A DNA stretch of 33,875 bases from an uncultured Oscillospiraceae bacterium (GTDB lineage Bacteria > Bacillota > Clostridia > Oscillospirales > Ruminococcaceae): positions 1-33,875 of the forward strand of contig URGV01000022.1 in NCBI GenBank assembly GCA_900547455.1, read 5' to 3'. The notes beneath the pieces are model-generated. The model was not told the origin of the DNA. It saw only the letters and a program-made list of their open reading frames with translations, and made no database searches. The position numbers were made by a program, and so were the translations under genes. Shown piece after piece: positions 23,964 through 33,875 of this stretch. Position 1 is the first letter of the stretch. The number at the start of each line of letters is the position of its first letter.

Positions 23964-24164
23964 TTACTGAACGCGCGCTCTTAACGCGGATACGATAGGT
24001 GCCCAGTCCACACCGTGGACCGCAGCGGCTTCCTCGATGGTTTCGCCGCGGGAAGCAGGTCAGCCTACACAGTGCATGCCAGCCTGGAAAAAGATTTCAG
24101 CCAGGTTTCTGTCGTAGTCCAGAACGTCACCGATGACGGTGTCCTTGGTAACAGTGAATGCCAT
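23964..24164 (-). CDS. Small selenoprotein: hybrid-cluster-protein-associated redox protein (DUF1858/TIGR03980 type), CxxU
   Basis: 66-residue cytoplasmic protein. Translation from ATG 24164 (AGGAGG 8 bases upstream) runs 34 codons to an in-frame TGA at 24062-24060. It continues 31 more codons to TAA with full family similarity: AEIFFQAGMHCVG-U-PASRGETIEEAAAVHG. In the DUF1858 / hybrid-cluster-protein-associated family this site is CxxC (typically MHCxGCPxxxxET); here the second Cys is Sec35, giving C32-V-G-U35. The conserved sequence after the TGA and the Cys/Sec exchange at the redox motif argue strongly for UGA decoding, not a broken gene. It has its own promoter and is flanked by terminators. 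Likely a selenium-dependent thiol-redox or metal-cluster helper; the partner is unknown, and no hybrid cluster protein gene is in the window. Confidence 0.92.
24025..24062 (-). promoter_or_regulatory. Candidate bacterial SECIS of the small selenoprotein
   Basis: Two alternative hairpins follow the UGA in the mRNA. One is GCGGC/GCCGC (24049-24045 with 24029-24025), with a 15-nt loop starting GAAACC, its first base 16 nt after the UGA. The other is GCUUCC/GGAAGC (24056-24051 with 24033-24028), which may close GG-CGAAA-CC inside. Both place the loop near the near limit of known bacterial SECIS spacing. Judged by eye only. Confidence 0.5.
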
Positions 24165-24225
24165 TCTTTTTTCCTCCTTTCTGTTTTAAGTAGTATGCCA
24201 ACTCTTTATGCGATCATACAGCCTC

Positions 24226-24254
24226 ATTATAATACAAAAAAGGTATAAAATCAA
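24226..24254 (-). promoter_or_regulatory. Promoter of the small selenoprotein gene
   Basis: Minus strand TTGATT (24254-24249), 17-base spacer, TATAAT (24231-24226), placed after the upstream gene's terminator. Confidence 0.75.
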
Positions 24255-24272
24255 GCCCCGGAAAAAGGCATC

Positions 24273-24307
24273 AAAAAAGACTGCGGAAATTATTTCCGCA
24301 GTCTTTT
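24273..24307. terminator. Terminator of the CorC-type gene
   Basis: Perfect 15-bp stem (24275-24289 with 24293-24307), loop TTA, T6 on the minus strand. Confidence 0.9.
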
Positions 24308-24336
24308 GTTGACTCATGGGAGATGTGCCAAACCGC

Positions 24337-25689
24337 TTATTCCTCGTCGGGTTCTTCCGGTTTGGGCTCTTCCGGCAGGATGTCGGCGCGCAGCTTGGCG
24401 ATGCGCCGCTCCTCGGTGTCAAGGACAGTGAATTCCACATTGTTGATGCGCACAACGGGGTGCTCATCCTTGGCAGGGATGCGGTCGAGCTTGTCGGTGA
24501 TCAGGCCGCTGAGAGTATCGTAATCCTCCTCCGGGCCGATGTTGCATCCGAGCAGCTCCTCGACGTCCTCAATGGACATCGAGCCGTCCAGGATAAAGAT
24601 ATTATCGGAGACCTTCTGGTATTCCTCTTCCTCCTGGTCATATTCGTCCTCCATGTTGCCGACGATCGACTCCAGCAGGTCCTCCATGGTGACAACGCCG
24701 GAGGTGCCGCCGTACTCGTCGACGACGATGGCCATCTGGGTCTTTTTCTCCTTGAAGGTCTTGAACAGGTCGGAGCAGCGGTTGGATTCCGGGACAAAGA
24801 TAGCGGGACGGATGAAGGAGGTGATGGGCTGCTGGGACATTTCGTCCGGGGTCTCATTGATGCAGCGCAGCATATCCTTGGCGTAAACAATGCCGATAAT
24901 GTCGTCGATATCTTCCCTGTAGACCGGGATGCGGGAGTAGCCTTCGTCGATTGCCAGGCGGATGACGTCCATGACGGTGGCGGTGTTTTCCACAGCGGCG
25001 ACGTCGGTGCGGTGGGTCATGACGTCCTCGACGGTGATGTCGTCAAACTCAAAGATGTTGTCGATCATGTCCGCCTCGTCCTTTTCAATCGAGCCTTCCT
25101 CGTTGCCGACGTCGACCATCATGCGGATCTCCTCCTCGGTGACCTGCTCCGGCTGGTCCTCAGGGCTGATGTGGATCAGCTTGAGGATGGCGTTGGTGCT
25201 GACCGAGAGAAGGGCGACAAGGGGCTTGGCGATGGTGAAGACAAAGCGGACGATGGGCGCGACGGCCAGCGAAACCTTTTCCGGGTTGTGCATGGCGATG
25301 CGCTTGGGCACAAGCTCACCGAGAACCAGGTTGAAGTAACCGAGGATCAGGGTGATGACAAACAGCGCGATCGGCTCGGCCACCGAGTAAGGGATAACGG
25401 GGGACATCAGCTGAGCGACAGGCTCCGCGAACTGCTCCGCAGCGGAACCGGCGGCCAGAAAGCCCGCCATGGTGACGCCGATCTGGATGGTGGAGAGGAA
25501 CTTGGAGGGCTGCTGCACCATCTTGTAGAGGGTGGCGGCGCGCTTGTTTCCGTCCTCAGCCAGCTTTTTGAGCTTGTTGTCGTTGAAGGTGACGATGGCG
25601 ATCTCGCTCATCGCGAAGAAGGCGTTGACGCCGATGAGGATGAGAAGAATTACCAGTTGCAAAATGATACTGTTACTGTCAGGGTCCAT
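24337..25689 (-). CDS. Hemolysin-C/CorC family membrane protein (CNNM, two CBS, CorC_HlyC)
   Basis: 450 residues. The N-terminal CNNM (DUF21) transmembrane domain, about residues 5-190, has the family motifs NAFFAMSEIAIVT and LVLGELVPKRIA. It is followed by a CBS pair (VMTHRTDVAAV... and FVPESNRCSDL...), including DEYGGTSGVVTMEDLLE typical of the family. The C-terminal CorC_HlyC domain (DNIFILDGSMSIEDVEELLG) precedes an acidic Pro/Glu tail. Homologues export or regulate Mg2+/Co2+ or Na+; the haemolysin name is historical. AAGGAGA precedes the ATG. Confidence 0.95.
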   Translation of the reverse strand: MDPDSNSIILQLVILLILIGVNAFFAMSEIAIVTFNDNKLKKLAEDGNKRAATLYKMVQQPSKFLSTIQIGVTMAGFLAAGSAAEQFAEPVAQLMSPVIPYSVAEPIALFVITLILGYFNLVLGELVPKRIAMHNPEKVSLAVAPIVRFVFTIAKPLVALLSVSTNAILKLIHISPEDQPEQVTEEEIRMMVDVGNEEGSIEKDEADMIDNIFEFDDITVEDVMTHRTDVAAVENTATVMDVIRLAIDEGYSRIPVYREDIDDIIGIVYAKDMLRCINETPDEMSQQPITSFIRPAIFVPESNRCSDLFKTFKEKKTQMAIVVDEYGGTSGVVTMEDLLESIVGNMEDEYDQEEEEYQKVSDNIFILDGSMSIEDVEELLGCNIGPEEDYDTLSGLITDKLDRIPAKDEHPVVRINNVEFTVLDTEERRIAKLRADILPEEPKPEEPDEE

Positions 25690-25774
25690 TTCGATCTCCT
25701 TTTCTGTAAATCAATGTTTTTATTTTCGACGCACGACAGATTTTGACTTGGAAAAATCCATCATACAATTTAAT

Positions 25775-25803
25775 ACTATACACAAATCAGCCGGGAATGT
25801 CAA
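25775..25803 (-). promoter_or_regulatory. Promoter of the CorC-type gene
   Basis: Minus strand TTGACA (25803-25798), 17-base spacer, TATAGT (25780-25775). Confidence 0.8.
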
Positions 25804-26130
25804 TTTGGCTTTTGGCGGCAAATTAGGCGATTTTGGGGGCTGGCGGGCAGGGGCGGCCAAAGGGAGAGGCCCTTTTGATGAAAATCGGGGCAAGGCGCGG
25901 CCGGGGACGCTTTTTGCGTCGGCTTTGGGCCTGCACCCCCCATTATTATATGGGGCAGCGCCCCTCCGCGCTCCGGTTCTTGCGGAGGGGCGCCGGCTTT
26001 CTCTGTGCCCCAGAGTGGGCTCTTTGGAGAAAAGCCCACTCTGGCGGATCGCTCCTGCCCAAGGGAAGAAAAAAAGAGAAAGCAGTGGCGGAATCTGGTA
26101 AAACTGTTAAAAAAGTATAGCAGTTCCAGA
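25804..26130. repeat. Gene-free stretch with several hairpins
   Basis: No credible gene between the CorC-type promoter and the PFOR promoter. Visible are perfect inverted repeats at 25958-25969/25982-25993 (12 bp, GC-rich) and 26010-26020/26034-26044 (11 bp), plus a CCCCAT/ATGGGG hairpin just before them. Open frames here have no family features and shift through the palindromes. Confidence 0.6.
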
Positions 26131-26151
26131 AGAAGTTGCACACTTTGTCCC

Positions 26152-26180
26152 TTTACAATAAGGCCAAAAAATGCTAGAAT
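26152..26180 (+). promoter_or_regulatory. Strong promoter of the PFOR gene
   Basis: TTTACA (26152-26157), 17-base spacer, TAGAAT (26175-26180) with extended -10 TG at 26172-26173. ATGCTAGAA recurs 32 bases further on (26203). The leader is about 65 bases. Confidence 0.8.
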
Positions 26181-26252
26181 TTATAAAGTAGGTATGTGTG
26201 ATATGCTAGAACATAACATCCAGCAAAACCTATCAAGGAGGAATAATACATT

Positions 26253-29792
<3,540 letters not shown>

Positions 29793-29821
29793 TTTTTTAA
29801 AAATCGTTTCCTGATTTTTGT

Positions 29822-29857
29822 GCAGCGGCGAAACTGATGTTTCGCCGCTGCTTTTTT
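29822..29857 (+). terminator. Terminator of the PFOR gene
   Basis: Perfect 13-bp stem (29822-29834 with 29839-29851), loop TGAT, T6. Confidence 0.95.
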
Positions 29858-29937
29858 ATCTTGTTGCCGAGGGGGCAGTCGCTTCTCGCAAAGAAGCGGC
29901 AGAGACAAAGCCCTCTGCAAAAAAGGAGGAAGAAAAC

Positions 29938-30444
29938 ATGAAGATCACAACCCAGCGGCTGGAAATTCATCCGATGTGCCAGGCGGAATGGCGGGATATC
30001 CTGGAGCTGTTCCGGGACTTCTCGGCTTCGCCTGCGGTCATCTACGACTTCCCGCTGCCGACCAGCGAGGAGAAGGCAAGGGAGCAGGTGCGGATTTGGG
30101 CCGAGAGCGGGTTCTTTTACTCGGTCTGCCTGCGGGGAGAGAGCAGGGTGATCGGCTATCTGTGTTTCCCTGGGGAGCAGGAACGGGATTTCGGCTATCT
30201 GTTTCACCGCCAGTGGCACGGCAAGGGCTATGCCCAGGAAGCAGCGCGGGCGATGATTCAGGAGCTGCACGAGAAGAACGGTATCTGCCGCTTCACCGCG
30301 GAGCTGGCGCTGGAGAACGAGGCCTCGCGGAAGCTGGCGGAGCGTCTGGGATTTGTGCAGGTGGGGAGCAACGAGCGCATATTCCATAAGGAGCAGGGCA
30401 GGGTGATGCGCTGCGGCATCTTTGCTCTGGAGCTTCCAAAATAG
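29938..30444 (+). CDS. GNAT-family N-acetyltransferase (RimJ/RimL-like)
   Basis: 168 residues. Typical opening MKITTQRLEIHPM, then FGYLFHRQWHGKGYAQEAARAMIQ carrying the acetyl-CoA loop (HGKGYA), and the C-terminal ENEASRKLAERLGFVQVG. This is the arrangement of the Acetyltransf_3 group that includes ribosomal-protein acetyltransferases; the real acceptor is unknown. ATG 29938 follows GGAGG; the frame is open upstream but crosses the PFOR terminator. No clear promoter was seen. Confidence 0.88.
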   Translation: MKITTQRLEIHPMCQAEWRDILELFRDFSASPAVIYDFPLPTSEEKAREQVRIWAESGFFYSVCLRGESRVIGYLCFPGEQERDFGYLFHRQWHGKGYAQEAARAMIQELHEKNGICRFTAELALENEASRKLAERLGFVQVGSNERIFHKEQGRVMRCGIFALELPK

Positions 30445-30760
30445 GCTTTTTGCTCCCCCGGAAGCAGGGCGGCGGACTTGGCTCCTCACTCCTCCTTTGC
30501 GAGGAGGGGCTGACGCCCCTCCGGGAGCAAGTCGTCAGACTTGGCTCCTGCACCCACCTTTTTGGGCGCTCCGCCCCAAGCCCCGGAGGAGATTTATGCA
30601 AGGACATAGTCCCTGCACCCACCTTTTTGGGCGCTCCGCCCCAAGCCCCGGCCTACTTTCTCGCGTAGAGAAAGTAGGCAAAGATACGCCAGGAACCTCC
30701 TGGTTCCTGGACCTCCGGCGAAGGGGGCGTAGCCCCCTTTGATCCCCCGGCCCTCTGTCC
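30445..30760. repeat. Intergenic repeat block with direct and inverted repeats
   Basis: A 40-nt sequence occurs twice without change (30547-30586 and 30612-30651); it contains TTGGGCG-CTC-CGCCCCAA, an imperfect hairpin. The second copy runs into an 11-bp inverted repeat (30651-30661/30669-30679, CCTACTTTCT core). CCAGGAACC/GGTTCCTGG (30689-30697/30702-30710) and AAGGGGGC-GTA-GCCCCCTT (30722-30740) follow. No credible gene. Related pieces recur at 81-89, 32790-32840 and 33793-33875. Confidence 0.7.
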
Positions 30761-30943
30761 TAGCGGTATTGGTGGAGGGGGTACAGGGTCTGCGGCATCC
30801 TCGGGGGGCGGCGCGGCAGAGCGGGCTGCCGATAGCCTTTCCCTTATTCAGGAAAAAATTGCTGGATGCCCGGTGGGGAGCGCGGGCCGCACATGACAGC
30901 GCGGGCCGATGTGGGCGCAGAGGCCGCTCCCGATTAAGCGATA

Positions 30944-31264
30944 GGGACAAAATATGGGGACGGAGGGGTCAAAACTCTTTTCTCCCTATATCCTATATAA
31001 AATATCTTTTATTATATAGAGTAGGATTTTGTCCTCAAGAAAGCATTCGTTAAAATTAAAAATGGCTTTGTTATGCGGTTTTTTGGAATCTCACTTTGTC
31101 GTACAGATAGGGACAAGAGTGGGGACAAAATAGGGACAAAGTAGGGACAAATTGGGGACAAAAGCCTGTTTTTTCGGGTGGAGCTCCGTTTGGCTCAACT
31201 TTCTAATCTGCTCTATTTGGGGACATCCTGCTTTGTCCCCACCGTTTTGTCCCCATTTCGTCCC
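30944..31264. repeat. GGGACAA repeat array flanking an AT-rich stretch
   Basis: GGGACAA lies at 30944, 31110, 31122, 31133, 31144 and 31155; the last five are 12, 11, 11 and 11 bases apart, one helical turn each. Shorter GGGAC occurs at 30957 and 31220. Inverted copies TTGTCCC lie at 31233 and 31247, and TCGTCCC near 31258. An AT-rich segment lies at about 30980-31065. No gene is visible from 30445 to 31440. Iteron-like, function unknown. Confidence 0.75.
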
Positions 31265-31376
31265 CATCCGCGCTGCTTGCCGGAAGGAGGGTGGGGCGAA
31301 ATTCCCCCTTCACTAATACCCCGTTTGCCCCCAAAAGTTGCACAGGAACGTGCAACTGTAACGCCCCGAAAGTATA

Positions 31377-31427
31377 AAAACAGACCGGCCTGTCCCCGAA
31401 AACATGGGGGATAAACCGGTCTGTTTT
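31377..31427 (-). terminator. Terminator of the YcxB-like gene
   Basis: 12-bp stem (31377-31388 with 31416-31427) with further internal pairing, and A/T runs at both ends; it lies just beyond the stop codon at 31441. Confidence 0.8.
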
Positions 31428-31440
31428 GATGGCTGCACAC

Positions 31441-31920
31441 TTATTTTCCCAGCTTCTGCAAAAACGCGATCAGCTCGGCAGAGCAGTTCTCCTTGACGAT
31501 CACCATCCCCTGATTGCGGGCGATCATCAAGTAAAAATTGGTGGGGGTCTCCACCACGCGGTAGAGCTTGTCGTAGGGGATGGTGGTGAAGCCCAGCGTG
31601 TTGTTGGTCTCCACATGGTCGGGGTAGAAGGAGTAGGTCAGCACGATGTCCTGCATGGCGGTGTTGGCGTAGTAGGCCTTCTTCTCCATCCGGGAGCCGA
31701 TGAGGGAAAAGATCAGCGGGGTCAGCACCGCCACGATGAGGAAGGCGACCCGCATCGAGTTGTCGTCCGAGAGCAGGGCCAGCAGCACCAGGCAGGCCAT
31801 CATAACCGCGATGACCAGCGGCCGGTGCATCACCTTGTTCTGCAAAGCGCGGCTGTAGCGCCTGTACTCGGCGAAGGTGTAGGTGGTCTGGGTCTGGAAA
31901 AGGGGTGTGGTTTCAGGCAT
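31441..31920 (-). CDS. YcxB-like membrane protein
   Basis: 159 residues. Cytoplasmic N-terminus, two membrane helices close together (PLVIAVMMACLVLLALL and VAFLIVAVLTPLIFSLIG), then a cytoplasmic beta-rich C-terminal domain (DIVLTYSFYPDHVETNN... YDKLYRVVETPTNFYLMI... LIAFLQKLGK), the pattern of the YcxB-like family. Function unknown. Start at ATG 31920 with AAAGGA upstream. Own promoter (minus strand TTGTCT 31981-31976, 17 bases, TACAAT 31958-31953) although it follows the XRE gene closely. Confidence 0.8.
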   Translation of the reverse strand: MPETTPLFQTQTTYTFAEYRRYSRALQNKVMHRPLVIAVMMACLVLLALLSDDNSMRVAFLIVAVLTPLIFSLIGSRMEKKAYYANTAMQDIVLTYSFYPDHVETNNTLGFTTIPYDKLYRVVETPTNFYLMIARNQGMVIVKENCSAELIAFLQKLGK

Positions 31921-31992
31921 TTGGTTCAGTCCTTTCTGTGGATGATAGCTCCATTGTAACATAGGGCAGGTGGGGAGACAAGGGGGCTTTTT

Positions 31993-32187
31993 CTAAACAG
32001 AAGGGGTAAAGAGAAGATCAACCGTGGTTCCCAGCACCTGCGCCAGCCGGAAAGCCAGGGCGAGGGTGGGGTCGTACTTGTTGTTCTCGATGGCGTTGAC
32101 GGTCTGGCGGGAAACGCCGCAGGCGCGGGCCAGCTCGTCCTGGGAGAGCCCCTTTTCTTTTCGAAGCTCACGAATGGTGTTCTGCAT
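31993..32187 (-). CDS. Small XRE/Cro-type transcriptional regulator
   Basis: 64 residues, a single helix-turn-helix domain: MQNTIRELRKEKGLSQDELA, then CGVSRQTVNAIENNKYDPTL and LAFRLAQVLGTTVDLLF. The YozG-like group has this compact layout and is commonly encoded beside a small membrane protein, as here. ATG 32187 lies one base after the stop of the membrane gene; a GTG at 32196 is possible. Probably represses its own operon through the repeated sites at 32515-32595. Confidence 0.9.
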   Translation of the reverse strand: MQNTIRELRKEKGLSQDELARACGVSRQTVNAIENNKYDPTLALAFRLAQVLGTTVDLLFTPSV

Positions 32188-32188
32188 C

Positions 32189-32503
32189 TTAGTCACCGTA
32201 CTTCCGTTTGTAGTAGAACAGCTCGATGCTGTAGATGATCGAGATGACCGTCAGGGTGACGATGGGATTCATTTTCTCTATGGGTTCGCCCTGCGCGACT
32301 GAGCGAACGATGCCTTCGATAAAGCAAAAGAGGAGGTAGAGCACCGTCACCGCAAAGGTGTTGGCGCTTGCAGTCTGGACAATCATCCGCCGCCGCTCGT
32401 CCCCCTGCCTGGCCAGTGATATAAACATGGCAACAATTAAAATGAGGAAGATCAGCAGCAAAAAGAGTGGAAGCCAGACGATGAGTAAGCTTCTGAGATC
32501 CAT
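32189..32503 (-). CDS. Small membrane protein paired with XRE regulator
   Basis: 104 residues with three likely membrane helices (about 6-30, 46-66 and 78-97), and a charged loop QGDERRRMIVQ between the first two. It resembles in size and layout the small membrane proteins (DUF2178-like) that accompany YozG-type regulators; the family assignment is tentative. ATG 32503 has GGAGG at 7 bases. It may modulate the regulator or sense membrane state. First gene of a two-gene operon. Confidence 0.8.
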   Translation of the reverse strand: MDLRSLLIVWLPLFLLLIFLILIVAMFISLARQGDERRRMIVQTASANTFAVTVLYLLFCFIEGIVRSVAQGEPIEKMNPIVTLTVISIIYSIELFYYKRKYGD

Positions 32504-32514
32504 AAATACACCTC

Positions 32515-32595
32515 CAAAATGTCAAATTATTTTTACATCATCAGTATAGCACGCTGAGGTGCAAAATGTCAAGACTTTTTGACATCTTGCACCTC
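32515..32595 (-). promoter_or_regulatory. Promoter and triple operator of the membrane protein/XRE operon
   Basis: Minus strand TTGACA (32572-32567), 18 bases, TATACT (32548-32543). The -35 is inside a 17-bp inverted repeat with one mismatch (32556-32572 with 32579-32595). The core TTGACATTTTG of this repeat occurs a third time at 32525-32515, touching the ribosome binding site. Three half-sites over -35 and Shine-Dalgarno fit tight autorepression by the XRE protein. Confidence 0.7.
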
Positions 32596-32653
32596 AAATT
32601 CCCCGCGCCGCAGATTGAAAGCAAAACGTGTTCCCTCGAAGAAACTGCGGGAG

Positions 32654-32706
32654 AACAAAAGACCGGTTTGCCCGCTTGGAGTGGGTGGGCAAATCGGTCT
32701 TTTGTT
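32654..32706 (-). terminator. Long terminator hairpin
   Basis: 20-base arms (32654-32673 with 32687-32706) with a single G-U pair, ending in TTTTGTT on either strand. It lies downstream of the acidic lipoprotein gene and upstream of the divergent XRE operon promoter. Confidence 0.75.
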
Positions 32707-32943
32707 GTGTCTGAAACCCCCATTGGGGGGGTGCGCGACGCTTTACGGCGCCGCCGCAGGGGGGACAACGTGCCCCCCTCTCGGGGTCCAGGGGCGCAGC
32801 CCCGGCACGCCTTTGGTTCCTTTCGTCGTGAAACGAAAGAAACCCCGGGTGTGGGCCGGGTAGGCCCACCCATGGGGAGGAGTGCAGAGGACGGGGCCGC
32901 ACCTCTGGTGCACCCCTCCTCGCATCCCCCCGCCGGGCGGCGG
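32707..32943. repeat. GC-rich intergenic stretch with hairpins
   Basis: No credible gene. GGGGC-GCA-GCCCC sits near 32791-32803, and CTTTCGT/ACGAAAG (32820-32826/32833-32839) forms a hairpin like those at 30651 and 33848. Open frames here lack ribosome binding sites and domain features. Confidence 0.55.
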
Positions 32944-33684
32944 CTACTCCACCATCAGCCCCTGATAAGGCTGGGTGTGCAGGACAAACGCGCCGCCCTC
33001 CAGGAAGATGTCCCCGCCCTCCAGGCAGAAATAGACGTCCAGATTGCTTGGGTCACCCAGCTCCGGGTCGATGAAGTTATATTGCAGGGTGCGCTGGATC
33101 GAGTCCAGGATGGTCTGGGTCAGCTGAACATTGTCGTAGACAAAAAATTCCTCCTTCTGCGGGTCGGGCGGGCCGACGACAAGGGCGCTGGTGTTTGCAA
33201 AGTCGACCGTCATCCCGCCCTTGCCGGTGGAGACCGGCTCGGCAAGGTCGAGGTTCCAGCCGGTGAGGTCGCTGATCTGCCCGATCAGCCAGTCGGGCGT
33301 CAGCGTGCCGGTGCAACTGACCGGATATTCGGTGAAGCCGCTGCCAGAGGAGCCGATGTAGAGGGTCGCGGTTTGAGACTGCGCATCCGGATTCTCCGAG
33401 CTCGGAGAATCTGCCGGCTGCATGACCTGCCCCGCCGGATCGATCGTCACGCCGGAGGCTTCGGCGGGCGGCTCCGCTTCGGTGCCCGCAGCCTCAGACG
33501 ATTCCGCTTCGGTGTCCGCAGGCGCGGCGCTCTCCTGCTGTTCGGTGTCCGGGGATTGGGTTTCGGTGTCCGGCTGGACGGCTTCGGCGGGCTGGTTTTC
33601 CGGCTGGACAGTTTCGGTGGTCTGCCGCCCCTGGCAGGCGGCGAGGGCCAGGATCAGGCACAGAGCCAAGATGATTTTTTTCAT
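32944..33684 (-). CDS. Acidic-linker lipoprotein, possible GerMN-like domain
   Basis: 246 residues. Lipoprotein signal with lipobox LAAC (Cys about 17), then about 80 residues of Pro/Glu/Thr/Gln-rich, mildly repetitive linker. A globular C-terminal domain follows (about 110-246: ATLYIGSSGSGFTEYPV, GGMTVDFANTSALVV, ILDSIQRTLQYNF, VYFCLEGGDIFL). The order strand, VDF, helix with TL, then a closing strand recalls GerMN domains of spore and cell-wall proteins, but the match is weak. Start at ATG 33684 with AAAGGAG. Exposed on the outer membrane face. Confidence 0.8.
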   Translation of the reverse strand: MKKIILALCLILALAACQGRQTTETVQPENQPAEAVQPDTETQSPDTEQQESAAPADTEAESSEAAGTEAEPPAEASGVTIDPAGQVMQPADSPSSENPDAQSQTATLYIGSSGSGFTEYPVSCTGTLTPDWLIGQISDLTGWNLDLAEPVSTGKGGMTVDFANTSALVVGPPDPQKEEFFVYDNVQLTQTILDSIQRTLQYNFIDPELGDPSNLDVYFCLEGGDIFLEGGAFVLHTQPYQGLMVE

Positions 33685-33719
33685 CGCAGAATCTCCTTTC
33701 TTTTGCGAGGGGCGCACCG

Positions 33720-33875
33720 GAGGTGCGGCCCCTCTGCACTCCCCTTTTTATTCTCTCTACCGTGGGGTGGGTGGGAGCACCCGGGGCTTTTTTGGGGGGC
33801 TTTGCCCCCACAGCCCCCGAGAGCGGGCGCTCCGCCCCGCGCCCCGGCCTACTTTCATTTCACGATGAAAGTAGG
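33720..33875. repeat. Repeat module at the right edge
   Basis: GGGGGC-TTT-GCCCCC (33795-33809), GCGGGCG-CTC-CGCCCCGC (33823-33840), and CCTACTTTCAT/ATGAAAGTAGG (33848-33858/33865-33875). The last two are variants of hairpins at 30564-30580 and 30651-30679, with changed but still paired arms. No gene seen. Confidence 0.65.

Noticed and set aside
24060..24062. TGA in the small redox gene as a pseudogene marker
   Set aside because: The sequence after it is fully conserved in the family, the TGA replaces the redox Cys, and promoter, ribosome binding site and terminators are intact.
30445..31053. Several open frames downstream of the second GNAT gene
   Set aside because: They pass through direct and inverted repeats, lack ribosome binding sites and have no domain features.
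31110..31161. CRISPR-like array of GGGACAA
   Set aside because: The unit is only 7 bases with 4-5-base gaps, so there is no room for spacers.

Overview
The window (33,875 bases, GC-rich, strong AGGAGG-type ribosome binding sites, TTGACA/TATAAT-type promoters) looks like chromosomal DNA of a strictly anaerobic, monoderm Firmicute of class Clostridia, most probably an Oscillospiraceae/Ruminococcaceae-type gut bacterium. The reasons are a full-length pyruvate:ferredoxin oxidoreductase, a class B sortase, many lipoproteins, an HtrA with a single membrane anchor, and use of selenocysteine. The genus is not determined. TGA is a normal stop codon here (it ends several genes, e.g. 964-966 and 10490-10492) and TGG encodes Trp, so the two in-frame TGA codons described below are best read as selenocysteine.

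Layout. 1-334: terminators and an array of four hairpins sharing one loop sequence. 335-3505 (minus): Crp/Fnr regulator, binding lipoprotein, permease and ATPase of a nitrate/taurine-type ABC importer. 3646-4786 (plus): a Cys-rich lipoprotein and a GNAT acetyltransferase. 4880-6228 (minus): an unknown protein and a LysR regulator of the selenium-associated type. 6508-7545 (plus): selD, itself a selenoprotein, with UGA at codon 16. 7839-13433 (plus): a five-gene peptide ABC importer. 13508-16287 (minus): an MlrC-type M81 metallopeptidase and the ATPase YchF. 16703-23796 (plus): a two-component system, HtrA, pyruvate kinase and a class B sortase. 23964-25689 (minus): a 66-residue selenoprotein and a CorC/CNNM membrane protein. 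26253-30444 (plus): PFOR and a GNAT. 30445-31440: about 1 kb without genes but rich in repeats. 31441-32503 (minus): a YcxB-like membrane protein and an XRE regulator/membrane protein pair. 32944-33684 (minus): an acidic lipoprotein.

How it fits together. The most notable content is selenium biology. A selenium-associated LysR gene lies divergent to a selD whose active-site residue is encoded by UGA. About 17 kb away is a small gene, easily missed because of its UGA, encoding a hybrid-cluster-protein-associated redox protein (DUF1858/TIGR03980 type) whose CxxC is CxxU. The two-component system followed by HtrA suggests an envelope-stress module. The peptide importer lies convergent to an M81 peptidase, which suggests peptide scavenging. 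Pyruvate kinase and PFOR form the pyruvate node of fermentative metabolism. Several operons carry well-formed palindromic operators on strong promoters. The gene-poor stretches hold short hairpin repeats whose stems change in a compensatory way.
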